Assembly (NCBI RefSeq): GCF_003096555.1
Contig: NZ_QEKM01000001.1
Coordinates: forward strand, 248,001-312,000
Reading direction: 5' to 3'
Length of the DNA: 64,000 bases
From: Simplicispira sp. 125
Lineage (GTDB): Bacteria > Pseudomonadota > Gammaproteobacteria > Burkholderiales > Burkholderiaceae_C
Shown: positions 14,597 through 23,842 of the stretch, in pieces
Numbering within the stretch: the stretch's first letter is position 1
Layout of the letters: each line of letters begins with the position of its first letter
Notes under the pieces: generated by a model
Told to the model about the DNA's origin: nothing
Database searches by the model: none
The model's input: the letters and a program-made list of their open reading frames with translations, nothing else
Made by a program: the position numbers and the translations under genes

Positions 14597-16147
14597 TCAA
14601 GCGCCTCTCCGGGTGGCATTTACCCGAGAGACGGGTCGCTTGCGCGACACCTTGGCAGCTGCCGGGGCAGGGGGGCGTGGGCGGGCCGCTGGCGGGGCGG
14701 GCTGCGGGTGGGGCAGAGTGCGCAGCTCGTCCAGAGCGGCGTCCAGAGCTTTGGCCAGTGCCTTTATATCGGGCAGCGCCGCCGCGTCGGCCATGAGGCC
14801 GAAATCCATGTGTGCGTCAAAGCTTTGCACCGTGATGTTCAGGGCCAGGCCGTGTACCACGATGCTGGTGGGGCAGTTGGCGAGCATGCGTGCACCCGCC
14901 AGGTACAGCGGCACCTGGGGGCCGGGCACGTTGGAAATCACCACGTTGGCCACCTGGGGCAAGCGGTCGGCCGCGCGGGCCTTGCCATACAGCGTGGCCG
15001 CTGCCTCGATCAACCAGGGGATGCCGATGGACGGGAAGTCGGTCGGCAGGATGCTTTTCATGCGTCCCATGGTGGTTTTCATCGCGCCGCTGGCGGTACG
15101 GATGTGCGCCAGGCGTTGGCCCGGATCGGCCAGGTGCGTGCCCAGGCTGATCAGGCTTATCGAGGCCTGGTTGTCCGGACGGGTGTCGCCCTGCGGGCGC
15201 AGCGAAATGGGCACGGCTGCCACCAGGCTCTTGCGCGGGAGTTTTTGGTGCAGCAGCAGGTAGCTGCGCAGCGCGCCCGCGCACAGCATGAGCACCATAT
15301 CGTTCAGCGTTGCACCGTGCGCGCGTGCCAGGGCCTTGAGTTCTGGCAGCGGCAGGCTGGCGCTTGCAAAGGCCCGTGTGGTGCCCACGGTCACGTTCAT
15401 GGGGGTGGCCGGGGCCAGCGTGACGTTGCCCGAGCCTTTGCCGCGCAGGCGTTGGCTGGTCAATGCGTCCTTGGCTGCACCGGCCACTGTGCCCAGCGTG
15501 GCCGGCAGTTCGCGCACCAGACGCGCCACCTGGCCAACCTCGTTACCGAGGGCTCCGCGCAGCATCTCCACCATGCCGATACCAAAGACCTTGCTGCGCC
15601 GTGAGGGGCGCAGTGCGATTGCGCGGGGTTCAGGCGTCAGGTCGTACAGCACATTGCCCAGCGCCACCGCCGCCTGGCCATCCACCGCAGCGTGGTGCAA
15701 CTGCGAATACAGCCCCACCTGCTTGAGGCCCTGCGCGCTGCGCGGCAGGCCTTCGATGACATGCATGCGCCACAGCGGTTTGCTGCGGTCGAGCAGTTGC
15801 GGGTGCAGCAACGAAATTTTTTCTTCCAGCAGCGTGCGGGCGTCGCTTGGTGGTCCGCCTGCCGCGCGGCGCGGCAGCTTGTGTTCGATGATGTGGTACG
15901 ACAGGTCGGGCTCGGCATCCACCCAGACCGGGTTGGCGAGGTTCAAGGGCATCCACCACAGGCGCCGACGCAGCGCAGGCAGGGCAGGCATGCGCGCGGC
16001 ATACAGCCGCCGCAGGTCGCTGACATAGCGGCCCCGGTAGCCTTTGGGAAGTTCGAGCAGGTGCATGGCGCCCACGTGCATGGGCATTTCGGGCTTCTCC
16101 ATGTAGAGAAACAGGGCGTCCAGTCCGGACAGCTGTGGCATCGGCAT
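14597..16147 (-). CDS. Wax ester synthase/acyl-CoA:diacylglycerol acyltransferase
   Basis: A 516-residue acyltransferase of the bacterial WS/DGAT family, which joins acyl-CoA to fatty alcohols or diacylglycerol to form neutral storage lipids. The catalytic motif HHxxxDG appears as LHHAAVDGQAAV near residue 151. Other family marks are MPQLSGLDALFLYMEKPEMPMHVGAM at the N terminus, GATLNDMVLMLCAGALRSYL and NVVISNVPGPQVPLYLAGARM. The Pro/Ala-rich tail after residue 470 is a linker-like extension. AAGGAG precedes the ATG. The neighbouring hydrolase downstream may act on the product. Confidence 0.92.
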   Translation of the reverse strand: MPMPQLSGLDALFLYMEKPEMPMHVGAMHLLELPKGYRGRYVSDLRRLYAARMPALPALRRRLWWMPLNLANPVWVDAEPDLSYHIIEHKLPRRAAGGPPSDARTLLEEKISLLHPQLLDRSKPLWRMHVIEGLPRSAQGLKQVGLYSQLHHAAVDGQAAVALGNVLYDLTPEPRAIALRPSRRSKVFGIGMVEMLRGALGNEVGQVARLVRELPATLGTVAGAAKDALTSQRLRGKGSGNVTLAPATPMNVTVGTTRAFASASLPLPELKALARAHGATLNDMVLMLCAGALRSYLLLHQKLPRKSLVAAVPISLRPQGDTRPDNQASISLISLGTHLADPGQRLAHIRTASGAMKTTMGRMKSILPTDFPSIGIPWLIEAAATLYGKARAADRLPQVANVVISNVPGPQVPLYLAGARMLANCPTSIVVHGLALNITVQSFDAHMDFGLMADAAALPDIKALAKALDAALDELRTLPHPQPAPPAARPRPPAPAAAKVSRKRPVSRVNATRRGA

Positions 16148-16233
16148 GCAGGGTCTCCTTGTCCTGCATGGTGACGGCTTTTTCTACCCGTGGGCAACCA
16201 AAATGCTCAGGGTATTTCCCATGCCCGGCCGGT

Positions 16234-16731
16234 TCAGCGGGCTGCGGAAGGTGCTTCGTTGCGCTGCAAGAAGGCGATGGCGTCCTCGCGCCAGTGGTGC
16301 AGAGCGGTGTAAAAGCCCTCCCACACGCAACCGTTGCAGCCGCGCCCGCAGCAAGTGCTGGGCTCGGGCGGTGGCGGGCGCAGGGCTGTGTCCAACGGCA
16401 GGCTGCCTTGCCGCTGCGCCTGCCCGCGCAGGTGGGCGATGAGTGCGTGCGCGGTGGGCAGGTCGGCCAGTAGCAGCTGCGCGGGTTCGTGGCGCACGAA
16501 GCGCGGCTGTACCTTGCCGGCAAAGTGGCCCGATTCGTTAAACATCGCGGCGGGCCGTACCCATAGCGTGCCATCGGTCAGGCCTGCGCCATAGAGCGGG
16601 CGGTAGAGCGTCATGCCTTGCAGGGTCTCGCTGCAGCGCACGGTGGCGACCACCTCGTACCAGCCGCCTTTGTAGTGGCGGTACAGGCCGGGGGCCGTGG
16701 CGTGCAGGGCAGGCAGGTGCGGGTCGGTCAC
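16234..16731 (-). CDS. DUF1653 domain plus oxidoreductase-like domain protein
   Basis: A 165-residue protein starting at a GTG 14 bp after the mltB stop. The N-terminal half is a DUF1653 domain (GLYRHYKGGWYEVVATVRCSE, MTLYRPLYG, LWVRPAAMFNE). The C-terminal part carries the Cys-rich oxidoreductase-like motif CCGRGCNGCVWEGFYTALHHW near residue 135, whose cysteines could bind metal. This fusion joins two small domains usually met separately. No ATG is available in this frame at the right place, so the GTG is the best start. It is the last gene of the moxR-DUF58-tgpA-mltB operon. Confidence 0.75.
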   Translation of the reverse strand: MTDPHLPALHATAPGLYRHYKGGWYEVVATVRCSETLQGMTLYRPLYGAGLTDGTLWVRPAAMFNESGHFAGKVQPRFVRHEPAQLLLADLPTAHALIAHLRGQAQRQGSLPLDTALRPPPPEPSTCCGRGCNGCVWEGFYTALHHWREDAIAFLQRNEAPSAAR

Positions 16732-16744
16732 GGCGGGTTGGGGG

Positions 16745-17824
16745 TCAACGGCGCGCTGCGGCCACGGCCTGGCCCAGCCCGATGACGGCCATGGCGTAGT
16801 AGCTGGACCAGTTGTAGCGCGTGATGGCGTAGAAGTTTTCCGTGCCTGCCACGTAGCTGGGCGGGTTGTCGCCGTTTTGCAGTTCGACCAGGGCCAGCGG
16901 GCCGGTGTAGCGGGCGCCTGCCTCGTCCAGCACGGCGCCCCGGGCCTGCATGCTGGCGGCGCTGAAGGTGGGCAGGATGTCGGGCACCAGCAGTTCGTCG
17001 GTTTGCGCGGCGCTGCCCTCGGGCCGTACGTCAAAGTGCGTGGGCATGCCGGGTGTCCAGCCGTGTGCGATGAAGTAGTTGGCCACCGATCCGATGGCGT
17101 CCTGAGCGCTGCCATACAGGTCGATGTGGCCGTCGCGGTCGAAGTCCACGGCGTACCGCGCCCAGCTCGATGGCATGAACTGGCCCAGGCCCATGGCACC
17201 GGCATAGCTGCCGCGCGGGGTGAAGGGGTCGGTGTCCGTGCGGTGCATGAGGCTCAGGAACTGCTCCAGCTCGCGCTGGAAAAAGGCTGCCCGCTCCTGC
17301 GCGCGCGGGTGCTCGGCCGGGAAATCGAAGGCCAGCGTGGCCAGCGCATCCATCACCCGGAAGTTGCCCATGTGCTGGCCGTAGATGGTCTCGACGCCAA
17401 TGATGCCGACGATGATCTCGGCGGGCACGCCGTATTCGCGCTCGGCCTGCGCCAGCGCGGCGCCATTCTCTTGCCAGAAGCGCACCCCGGCGCGGATGCG
17501 CACCGGCTCGATGAAGCGGTTGCGGTAGGCCTGCCAGTTCTTCGCTGTACCTTTGGCCGGTGGCAATACCAGGCGCGGCACTTGCGCCAGAAAACGCGCC
17601 TGGCCGATGGCCTGGCGCACCCATTCGCGGTCCAGGTCGCGGCGCTCGGCCAGGTCGTCGGCAAACTGCATGGCGTCGGCGCGGCGGGCGTAGGGCGTGC
17701 CGGTCGGCTCGGCGGCGCGGGTTGCTGCGGCTTGCTTTTTAGAGGGATTTTTGGCATTTACGCCCGTAGATAGGGCGGTAGCAGCTATTGAAAGAAGAGC
17801 AATCGAGAGAAATTTCTGCATCAT
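16745..17824 (-). CDS. mltB: Membrane-bound lytic murein transglycosylase B
   Basis: A 359-residue peptidoglycan lytic transglycosylase of the MltB type, which cuts the MurNAc-GlcNAc bond to give anhydro-MurNAc ends. The catalytic Glu is in GVETIYGQHMGNF near residue 144. The family block SYAGAMGLGQFMPSSWARYAVDFDRDGHIDLYGS and the C-terminal NFYAITRYNWSSYYAMAV are clear. A signal peptide (MMQKFLSIALLSIAATALSTGVNA) is present without an obvious lipobox. The ATG at 17824 overlaps the tgpA stop (ATGA). Oddly, the signal peptide is encoded by a low-GC copy of the dispersed GCTAT repeat. Confidence 0.92.
   Translation of the reverse strand: MMQKFLSIALLSIAATALSTGVNAKNPSKKQAAATRAAEPTGTPYARRADAMQFADDLAERRDLDREWVRQAIGQARFLAQVPRLVLPPAKGTAKNWQAYRNRFIEPVRIRAGVRFWQENGAALAQAEREYGVPAEIIVGIIGVETIYGQHMGNFRVMDALATLAFDFPAEHPRAQERAAFFQRELEQFLSLMHRTDTDPFTPRGSYAGAMGLGQFMPSSWARYAVDFDRDGHIDLYGSAQDAIGSVANYFIAHGWTPGMPTHFDVRPEGSAAQTDELLVPDILPTFSAASMQARGAVLDEAGARYTGPLALVELQNGDNPPSYVAGTENFYAITRYNWSSYYAMAVIGLGQAVAAARR
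17761..17805 (-). repeat. Dispersed GCTAT stem-loop repeat, copy 2 (inside mltB 5' end)
   Basis: On the minus strand a GCTCTT...AATAGCTGCTAC arm is followed by the stem CGCCC TATCTA GGGCG. It encodes LLSIAATALSTGV of the MltB signal peptide. It is closely related to the copy at 42296-42337 and read in the same frame there. Confidence 0.7.
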
Positions 17825-19866
17825 GAAGGACGGCGTGGGGCAGGCCAGCGCAGGCGGCGCAGATCGCGCCGCAGCTGGCCCAGGGCCTGCACCCGGGATG
17901 TGGAGGGAGGGGCGTAGCGCAGTTGCTCCAGGCGCAGCAGCCAGGCAGCGGCGTCGTCGGCAGGGGCGCCAAAGCGGGCTTGGGCGTGTGCCGCCAGCGT
18001 GCGGGGCGGCATGCTGGCCGTGGTGGGTAGGCCGCTGCGCTCCAGGCGTGCGCGGGCGCGGGCCAGCAGGCGCAGCCAGGGGTCGTGCTGCAAGCGCTCC
18101 CACAGCGTCCAGGCGGCAGCGGCCGCTGCGGCGGCGACGATCAGCCCCGCCAGCACGCGGGCCAGGTCTTGCCAGTCGGGGGCGTCAAAGCCCATGGCGC
18201 GCAGCAGGTCAAGCTGGCGGCTTTGCGTGTAGTTCAGCACCCACTGGTTCCAGCGGTTGTTGGCGGCTTCCCATACGGCGCGCAGGCGCTGCACAGTACC
18301 GGGGCTCAGCATTGTGCCCACTGCATTGGCCATGGCTCCACGGGGGGCTTGCAGGCGCTGGAACTGGCCTACGCGCCCGGGGGATACGGCGCCTGTGGGG
18401 TCGACCCGTACCCAGCCACGGCCTTCCATCCAGACTTCGGTCCAGGCATGGGCGTCGCTCTGGCGCACGGTCCAGTAGCCATCGACCGGGTTGCGCTCAC
18501 CGCCCTGGTAGCCGGTGACGATGCGTGCCGGCACATCCATGGCGCGCATCAGCACCACGAAAGCCGATGCGATGTGTTCGCAAAAGCCGGACTTGCGGTC
18601 GAACCAGAATTCATCGGCCGTGTGCTCTCCGTACACGCCGGGCTCCAGCGTGTACTCGTAGCCACCGGTGCGCAGGCGCTGCAGCGTGGCGTCCACCAGC
18701 GCCTGGGTGCCACCGGCTGCCAGGGCCGGGTTGGCGCGCATTTGCTGGGCCAGCGCAAGGGTACGCGGGTTCAGGCCCTGCGGCAGCGCCGTCATGAAGC
18801 GCAAGGCCGGGGTGGCGGTACGCGGGCCGTGGCTGAACCGCGGGTAGCTTTCGGCGCGCAGGCGCACGATGTCGGTGATGGGGCGCGATGCCACCCACTG
18901 CAGGTCTTGCGTCATAAAGACATTCATGCCTGCCACCTCGGGCTTCTCGGGCGCGGCTTCGAGCAGCAGCAGCCAGGGGCGCTGGTGCGCCTCCAACGTG
19001 ATTTCGTAGCGCAGCGATGGGCCCTGCACCTGCAGCTGCGCGGGCAGGCCCATGCGGCCAGCAAAGGCGCTGTCCTCGCGTACCGGGTCGGCCTGCCATT
19101 CGCGCCCGTCAAAGCTGGAGAGCACCGGGCCGCGGAAGTACAACACCGATTGGGGTGGTTCGATTTTTGGGTCGTCAAAGCGCACCCGCAGCGCTACGCG
19201 GTCGTCCAGGGCCAGCTCGGCGATGGAGCCCACCTTCATGCTGCCCGACAAGCCGGTGCGGCCGGTCAGGGTGTCGCCCGGCACGCCCCACAGCGGCGCC
19301 ATGCGCGGGAAGAACATGAACAGCGCCGCCATGATGGGCGCGCCCAGCAGCGCCATGGTGGCGGCCGTGCGCAGCGACTGCATCAGCGGTGGCCGACCCA
19401 CCGGCATGTGGGCATTGACCAGGGCCGTCAGCAGACCGAGCAGCGCCACCAGCATGGCGGCGGCGGTGAGCAGGGACTGCGAATAGAAAAAGTTGCTGAG
19501 CATCGTGAAGAAGCACAGGAAGAAGATGACCATTGCGTCGCGCTGGGCACGGGCTTCCAGTGTCTTGAGGGCCAGCAACACGACGATGAGGGTGAGGCCG
19601 GCGTCACGCCCCAGGATGGTGCGGTGCGTAAGCACCGTGCCCGCCACGGCCAGCACCAGCAAAATGCGCAGCAGCCAGGTGCGGGGCAAGGGGCGCAGCG
19701 TCCAGGCCAGCCAGCCGCGCCAGACCAGCAGCGTGGCGGCCAGTGCTGTGGTCCAGAGCGGCAGCACGTCGGTCTGCGGTGCAATCACCCAGGCAATGAC
19801 GGCGAGCAGGAACAGGGTGTCGCGGGCATCGCGTGGCAGCGCAGCAAGGGTTTGGCGCAGGCTCAT
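17821..19866 (-). CDS. tgpA: TgpA-like transglutaminase membrane protein (DUF3488)
   Basis: A 681-residue inner-membrane protein. About the first 200 residues contain seven or so hydrophobic helices (DUF3488). A periplasmic transglutaminase-like core follows with the triad Cys in KSGFCEHIASAF near 426, His in SDAHAWTEVWMEG near 472 and Asp in GWVRVDPTGAVSP near 487. A further membrane helix lies near 575 ([18 protein letters not shown]), before a soluble tail. Members of the family are linked to envelope integrity, and the exact substrate is not settled. The gene follows moxR and the DUF58 gene, the usual trio. A dispersed repeat fills the 82 bp before it, and it overlaps mltB by 4 bp. Confidence 0.92.
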   Translation of the reverse strand: MSLRQTLAALPRDARDTLFLLAVIAWVIAPQTDVLPLWTTALAATLLVWRGWLAWTLRPLPRTWLLRILLVLAVAGTVLTHRTILGRDAGLTLIVVLLALKTLEARAQRDAMVIFFLCFFTMLSNFFYSQSLLTAAAMLVALLGLLTALVNAHMPVGRPPLMQSLRTAATMALLGAPIMAALFMFFPRMAPLWGVPGDTLTGRTGLSGSMKVGSIAELALDDRVALRVRFDDPKIEPPQSVLYFRGPVLSSFDGREWQADPVREDSAFAGRMGLPAQLQVQGPSLRYEITLEAHQRPWLLLLEAAPEKPEVAGMNVFMTQDLQWVASRPITDIVRLRAESYPRFSHGPRTATPALRFMTALPQGLNPRTLALAQQMRANPALAAGGTQALVDATLQRLRTGGYEYTLEPGVYGEHTADEFWFDRKSGFCEHIASAFVVLMRAMDVPARIVTGYQGGERNPVDGYWTVRQSDAHAWTEVWMEGRGWVRVDPTGAVSPGRVGQFQRLQAPRGAMANAVGTMLSPGTVQRLRAVWEAANNRWNQWVLNYTQSRQLDLLRAMGFDAPDWQDLARVLAGLIVAAAAAAAAWTLWERLQHDPWLRLLARARARLERSGLPTTASMPPRTLAAHAQARFGAPADDAAAWLLRLEQLRYAPPSTSRVQALGQLRRDLRRLRWPAPRRPS

Positions 19867-19879
19867 ACAGCCCCCAATG

Positions 19880-19950
19880 TGCTATTGTAAATATAGCTGT
19901 TCACGCTTGATATATAAGCGCTTGAGGTATATTTGATTGATATTTCTCTC
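19880..19950. repeat. Dispersed GCTAT stem-loop repeat, copy 3 (DUF58-tgpA spacer)
   Basis: The sequence is GCTATTGTAAATATAGCTG, then CGCTTGATATATAAGCG, then GAGG and a T-rich tail TTTGATTGATATTTCTC, the layout of the long form of the repeat. It separates two genes that are normally tightly coupled, and its outer edge coincides with the stop codon of the DUF58 gene. Confidence 0.75.
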
Positions 19951-20991
19951 AGCATAGCGCCAGCGCCTCCAGGCAGCGTCGGCGCTGGGCCGGGCCGTTG
20001 CCTTGGGCGACTTCCTGGCCTGGCAGGCGCAGGCCATAGTCCAGGCCCAGCCGGTCGGCCTGCAGTACCCAGGCGGCCAGGCGCGAGAGGCGCGCCTCGG
20101 GGTTGGCGAGGCCCGTGTGGGCGTAGTCCAGCCAGAGTTCATGGCGCTGCGATTGCTGGGCATCGCGGCTGACCAGTGCGTCGGAGCCGCTGGCCAGGGC
20201 CTGTGCGGCCTTCTTCCAGACCACCAGTTGCAGCGGATCGCCCCGGCGGTAGGCGCGCACGCCTTCAAATTCGCCGGTGCCTTGGTGGGGCGCACTGCCC
20301 GTGCCGCCCGCGCGGGGCTCGCCTGGTGGCAACGGTGGAGCGCCCGGTTCGGGTGCGGGGTAGACCAGCACTTCAGCGGCGGGGCGCCACACGGTCCAGA
20401 CACGGAAGGTGCCCAGGGGGAAGCGGGTCTCTGCCGTCAGCGTGGGCACGCGGTGCAGGCCACGGTGGGGCGCGGCAAAGGCTACCTGCACGTTGGCCGT
20501 GCCCTGGGCAGGCACATCGGTCCAGGCCCAGTGCCCGCTGCCATGCACGGCCAGCGCGATGCTGTGGCGCGGGGTGCGGCGTTCGCTGCTGAGCTGCACC
20601 TCCAGCGTGGCGCTGTGGCCCAGAAAATGGGGCTCCGGGGGCTTGAGGTGCAGGGTCAGGCCGCGCAGCGTGGCGTGGCAGATGTGCATGCCCACCACGG
20701 CGCTGCCTGCTAGCAAAAAAGTGAGCAGGTAGCCCAGGTTGAGCTGGAAGTTGATGGACGCCACGAGCAGCACCAGCAAGGTGAGCGCCAGCATCCAACC
20801 CGCCCCCGTGGGCAGGATGTACACATTGCGCTGCGTGAGCACCGTGGTGTCGGCCAGCGGCAGGCGCGCCTGCCACCAGCGCGTAAAGCGCCGTTGCACG
20901 GCAGCCAACGGGTTGAGGGCGTCAGGCCACCAGGGACGGTGCGGGTGTGCGCGTTCCATCGGGTGTGGCGGGCCTGCGTGCGGCACTGCCG

Positions 20992-20995
<4 letters not shown>
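19949..20995 (-). CDS. DUF58 domain-containing protein
   Basis: A 348-residue membrane-anchored protein with two N-terminal hydrophobic helices (AGWMLALTLLVLLVASINFQ and LGYLLTFLLAGSAVVGMHI). A beta-rich middle is followed by the DUF58 signature GEFEGVRAYRRGDPLQLVVWKKAAQA near residue 240, where R-x-Y-R-x-G-D is the family motif. DUF58 proteins lie beside MoxR ATPases and are thought to be clients or partners in von Willebrand-like metal-dependent systems. The ATG overlaps the moxR stop by 4 bp. The TGA stop lies at the border of the dispersed repeat, which may have replaced the original end. Confidence 0.88.
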
Positions 20996-21912
<917 letters not shown>

Positions 21913-21954
21913 GGCGTGACGTTATCCGAAATTCTGACGCGTGGAGACAAGGCA

Positions 21955-22908
21955 ATGGGCAAGACAGGTTATTTTTCCCACCGCGACTGCTGGAAACATG
22001 AAATGGGCCCAGGCCATCCCGAGTGTCCGGGGCGACTCGATGCGATCGAAGACCGTCTGTTGGTGACCGGTGTTATCGACGCCCTGGAGCGCTACGAGGC
22101 GCCTGAGGCGGCGTTGGCCGACATCGAACTGGCCCATGGCCGTCTGCACATCGCGGCCATGCGCGGCCTGACCGACTGGCTGCGCGAAGAAGTGGAGGCC
22201 GGCGGCCCGGCTTATACGCAGGTGGATCCCGATACCTCCATGAATGTGCACACCTGGGCCGCAGCGCTGCGCTCGGCCGGGGCTGCGCTGGCTGCCACCG
22301 ATGCGGTCATGGCCGGTGAGCTGGAAAACGCCTTCTGCGCGGTGCGCCCACCAGGCCACCATGCCATGCGCGACAAGGCCATGGGTTTTTGTTTCTTCAA
22401 CAACGTGGCAGTGGCTGCCAAGTACGCGCTGCAGCGCTACAACCTGCAGCGTGTGGCGGTGGTGGATTTCGACGTGCACCACGGCAACGGCACGGAGGAT
22501 ATCCTGGCAGGTGACGATCGTGCGCTCATGGTCGGCTTCTTTCAGCACCCGTTTTACCCTTTCAGCGGTGACCAGGCCCCTGCCGCCAACATGCTCAACG
22601 TGCCGGTGGCAGCCTACACACGCGGGATGGATATCCGCGAACTGATCGAGATGATGTGGATTCCGCGCCTGGAGGCGTTCAAGCCCGAGATGATCTTCAT
22701 CAGCGCCGGTTTTGATGCGCACCGCGATGACGACATGGGTCAGCTGGGCTTGACTGAGCAGGACTACACCTGGATCACGCAGCGCATCAAGGACGTGGCG
22801 CGCCGTTTCTCCAATGGGCGCATCGTCTCCTGTCTGGAAGGCGGCTATGTGATGAATGCTCTGGCGCGCAGCGTGGAAGCCCATGTGCGCGTGCTGGCGG
22901 ATTTATAG
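21955..22908 (+). CDS. Histone deacetylase family protein (acetylpolyamine/acetyl-substrate hydrolase)
   Basis: A 317-residue zinc amidohydrolase of the arginase/deacetylase fold. Family motifs include HPECPGRLDAI near residue 24, RPPGHHAMRDKAMGFCFFNN near 132 with the active-site His pair, and VAVVDFDVHHGNGTEDI near 168 with the Zn-binding Asp and His. The second Zn Asp is in ISAGFDAHRDDDMG near 248, and LEGGY is near the end. The open frame runs far upstream, but the ATG at 21955 has GGAGACAAG before it and matches the family N terminus. Bacterial members deacetylate polyamines or other small amides, and the real substrate is unknown. Confidence 0.92.
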   Translation: MGKTGYFSHRDCWKHEMGPGHPECPGRLDAIEDRLLVTGVIDALERYEAPEAALADIELAHGRLHIAAMRGLTDWLREEVEAGGPAYTQVDPDTSMNVHTWAAALRSAGAALAATDAVMAGELENAFCAVRPPGHHAMRDKAMGFCFFNNVAVAAKYALQRYNLQRVAVVDFDVHHGNGTEDILAGDDRALMVGFFQHPFYPFSGDQAPAANMLNVPVAAYTRGMDIRELIEMMWIPRLEAFKPEMIFISAGFDAHRDDDMGQLGLTEQDYTWITQRIKDVARRFSNGRIVSCLEGGYVMNALARSVEAHVRVLADL

Positions 22909-22910
22909 CT

Positions 22911-22985
22911 CCCCCTGTGCCGCCTGCGGCGTCTTCCCCCCCCCAGGGGAACGCCACCAGAGGCCTGGCAAAGCCAGCTCCTCGG
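22911..22985. repeat. GC-rich palindromic intergenic repeat
   Basis: The spacer contains GCCGCCTGCGGC, a run of C, and the pair CAGGGGAACGCCACC / GGTGGCCCTGGCG. It resembles the GC-rich element at 42440-42527, in that both combine a GCCGC-type stem with a homopolymeric C or G run. It may act as a terminator for the deacetylase gene. Confidence 0.4.
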
Positions 22986-23050
22986 TGGCCCTGGCGTAAA
23001 CAGCGCCCATTTTTCGAATTTGCCCAATGCAACGCTCAGGAGAAATACAC

Positions 23051-23842
23051 ATGACGACTTCCAGCGCTGGTGAATTACTGCTCACGTCCCGTGACGCACG
23101 GGGCGTGGTCACGCTCACCCTGAACGATCCCGCACGTTTCAATGCCCTGGGCTCCGACATGTTGACAGCCCTGCAGCAGGCGCTGGATGCGCTGGTGGGC
23201 GATGGGTCCGTGCGCGTGGTGGTTTTGGCGGGCGCGGGCAAGGCCTTTTGCGCTGGCCACAACCTCAAGGACATGGCCGCGCACCCGGAGTTGGGCTGGT
23301 ACCAGCAGCTTTTTGCCCAGTGCAGCCGCATGATGCTGTCGCTGCAAAAGCTCGACGTTCCGGTGATTGCGCGGGTGCATGGCATGGCTACGGCAGCGGG
23401 CTGCCAGTTGGTTGCACAGGCCGACCTGGCGGTGGCGGTCGATAGCGCCAGTTTTGCCACCAGTGGTATCCACTACGGCCTGTTTTGCTCCACGCCCAGC
23501 GTGCCCCTGGTGCGCAACGTGCCTGCCAAGCGCGCCATGGAAATGCTCCTGACCGGCGATTTCATCGATGCCGCCACGGCACTGCGCGAAGGGCTGGTCA
23601 ACCGCGTGGTGCCGGTCGATGCGCTCGACGCCGAGGTGGAGAAACTTGTCCAGTCCATTCTGGAAAAACCCCGCGTTGCCGTGGCCATGGGCAAGGCCCT
23701 GGTGTACCGCCAGCGCGAACTGGGCCTGGACGCTGCCTACCAGCTCGCGGGCCAGACCATGGCCGTGAACATGATGGATGAAGCCGCACAAGAGGGCGCC
23801 CGCGCTTTTGCGGAGAAACGCAAACCCCACTGGAAGTGCTGA
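23051..23842 (+). CDS. Crotonase-fold protein, ECHDC3-like
   Basis: A 263-residue member of the enoyl-CoA hydratase/isomerase superfamily. The oxyanion-hole segments are AGAGKAFCAGHNLKDM near residue 65 and GMATAAGCQLVAQADLAVA near 115. Both glutamates that act in classical hydratases are missing: the first position is Gln (AGCQL), and the second lies in SGIHYGLFCST, which has no acid. The same pattern, including the LFCST motif, is typical of the ECHDC3 group, so ordinary hydratase activity is doubtful. CAGGAGA precedes the ATG. The stop overlaps the start of the MscS gene (TGATG), so the two are coupled. Confidence 0.85.
   Translation: MTTSSAGELLLTSRDARGVVTLTLNDPARFNALGSDMLTALQQALDALVGDGSVRVVVLAGAGKAFCAGHNLKDMAAHPELGWYQQLFAQCSRMMLSLQKLDVPVIARVHGMATAAGCQLVAQADLAVAVDSASFATSGIHYGLFCSTPSVPLVRNVPAKRAMEMLLTGDFIDAATALREGLVNRVVPVDALDAEVEKLVQSILEKPRVAVAMGKALVYRQRELGLDAAYQLAGQTMAVNMMDEAAQEGARAFAEKRKPHWKC

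Noticed and set aside
16732..17205. Upstream extension of the DUF1653 frame
   Set aside because: It overlaps mltB in another frame with meaningless sequence. The GTG at 16731 directly precedes the domain.
18085..19890. 601-codon frame antisense to tgpA
   Set aside because: It is a shadow of tgpA, with a Gln/His/Arg-rich translation typical of reverse reading.
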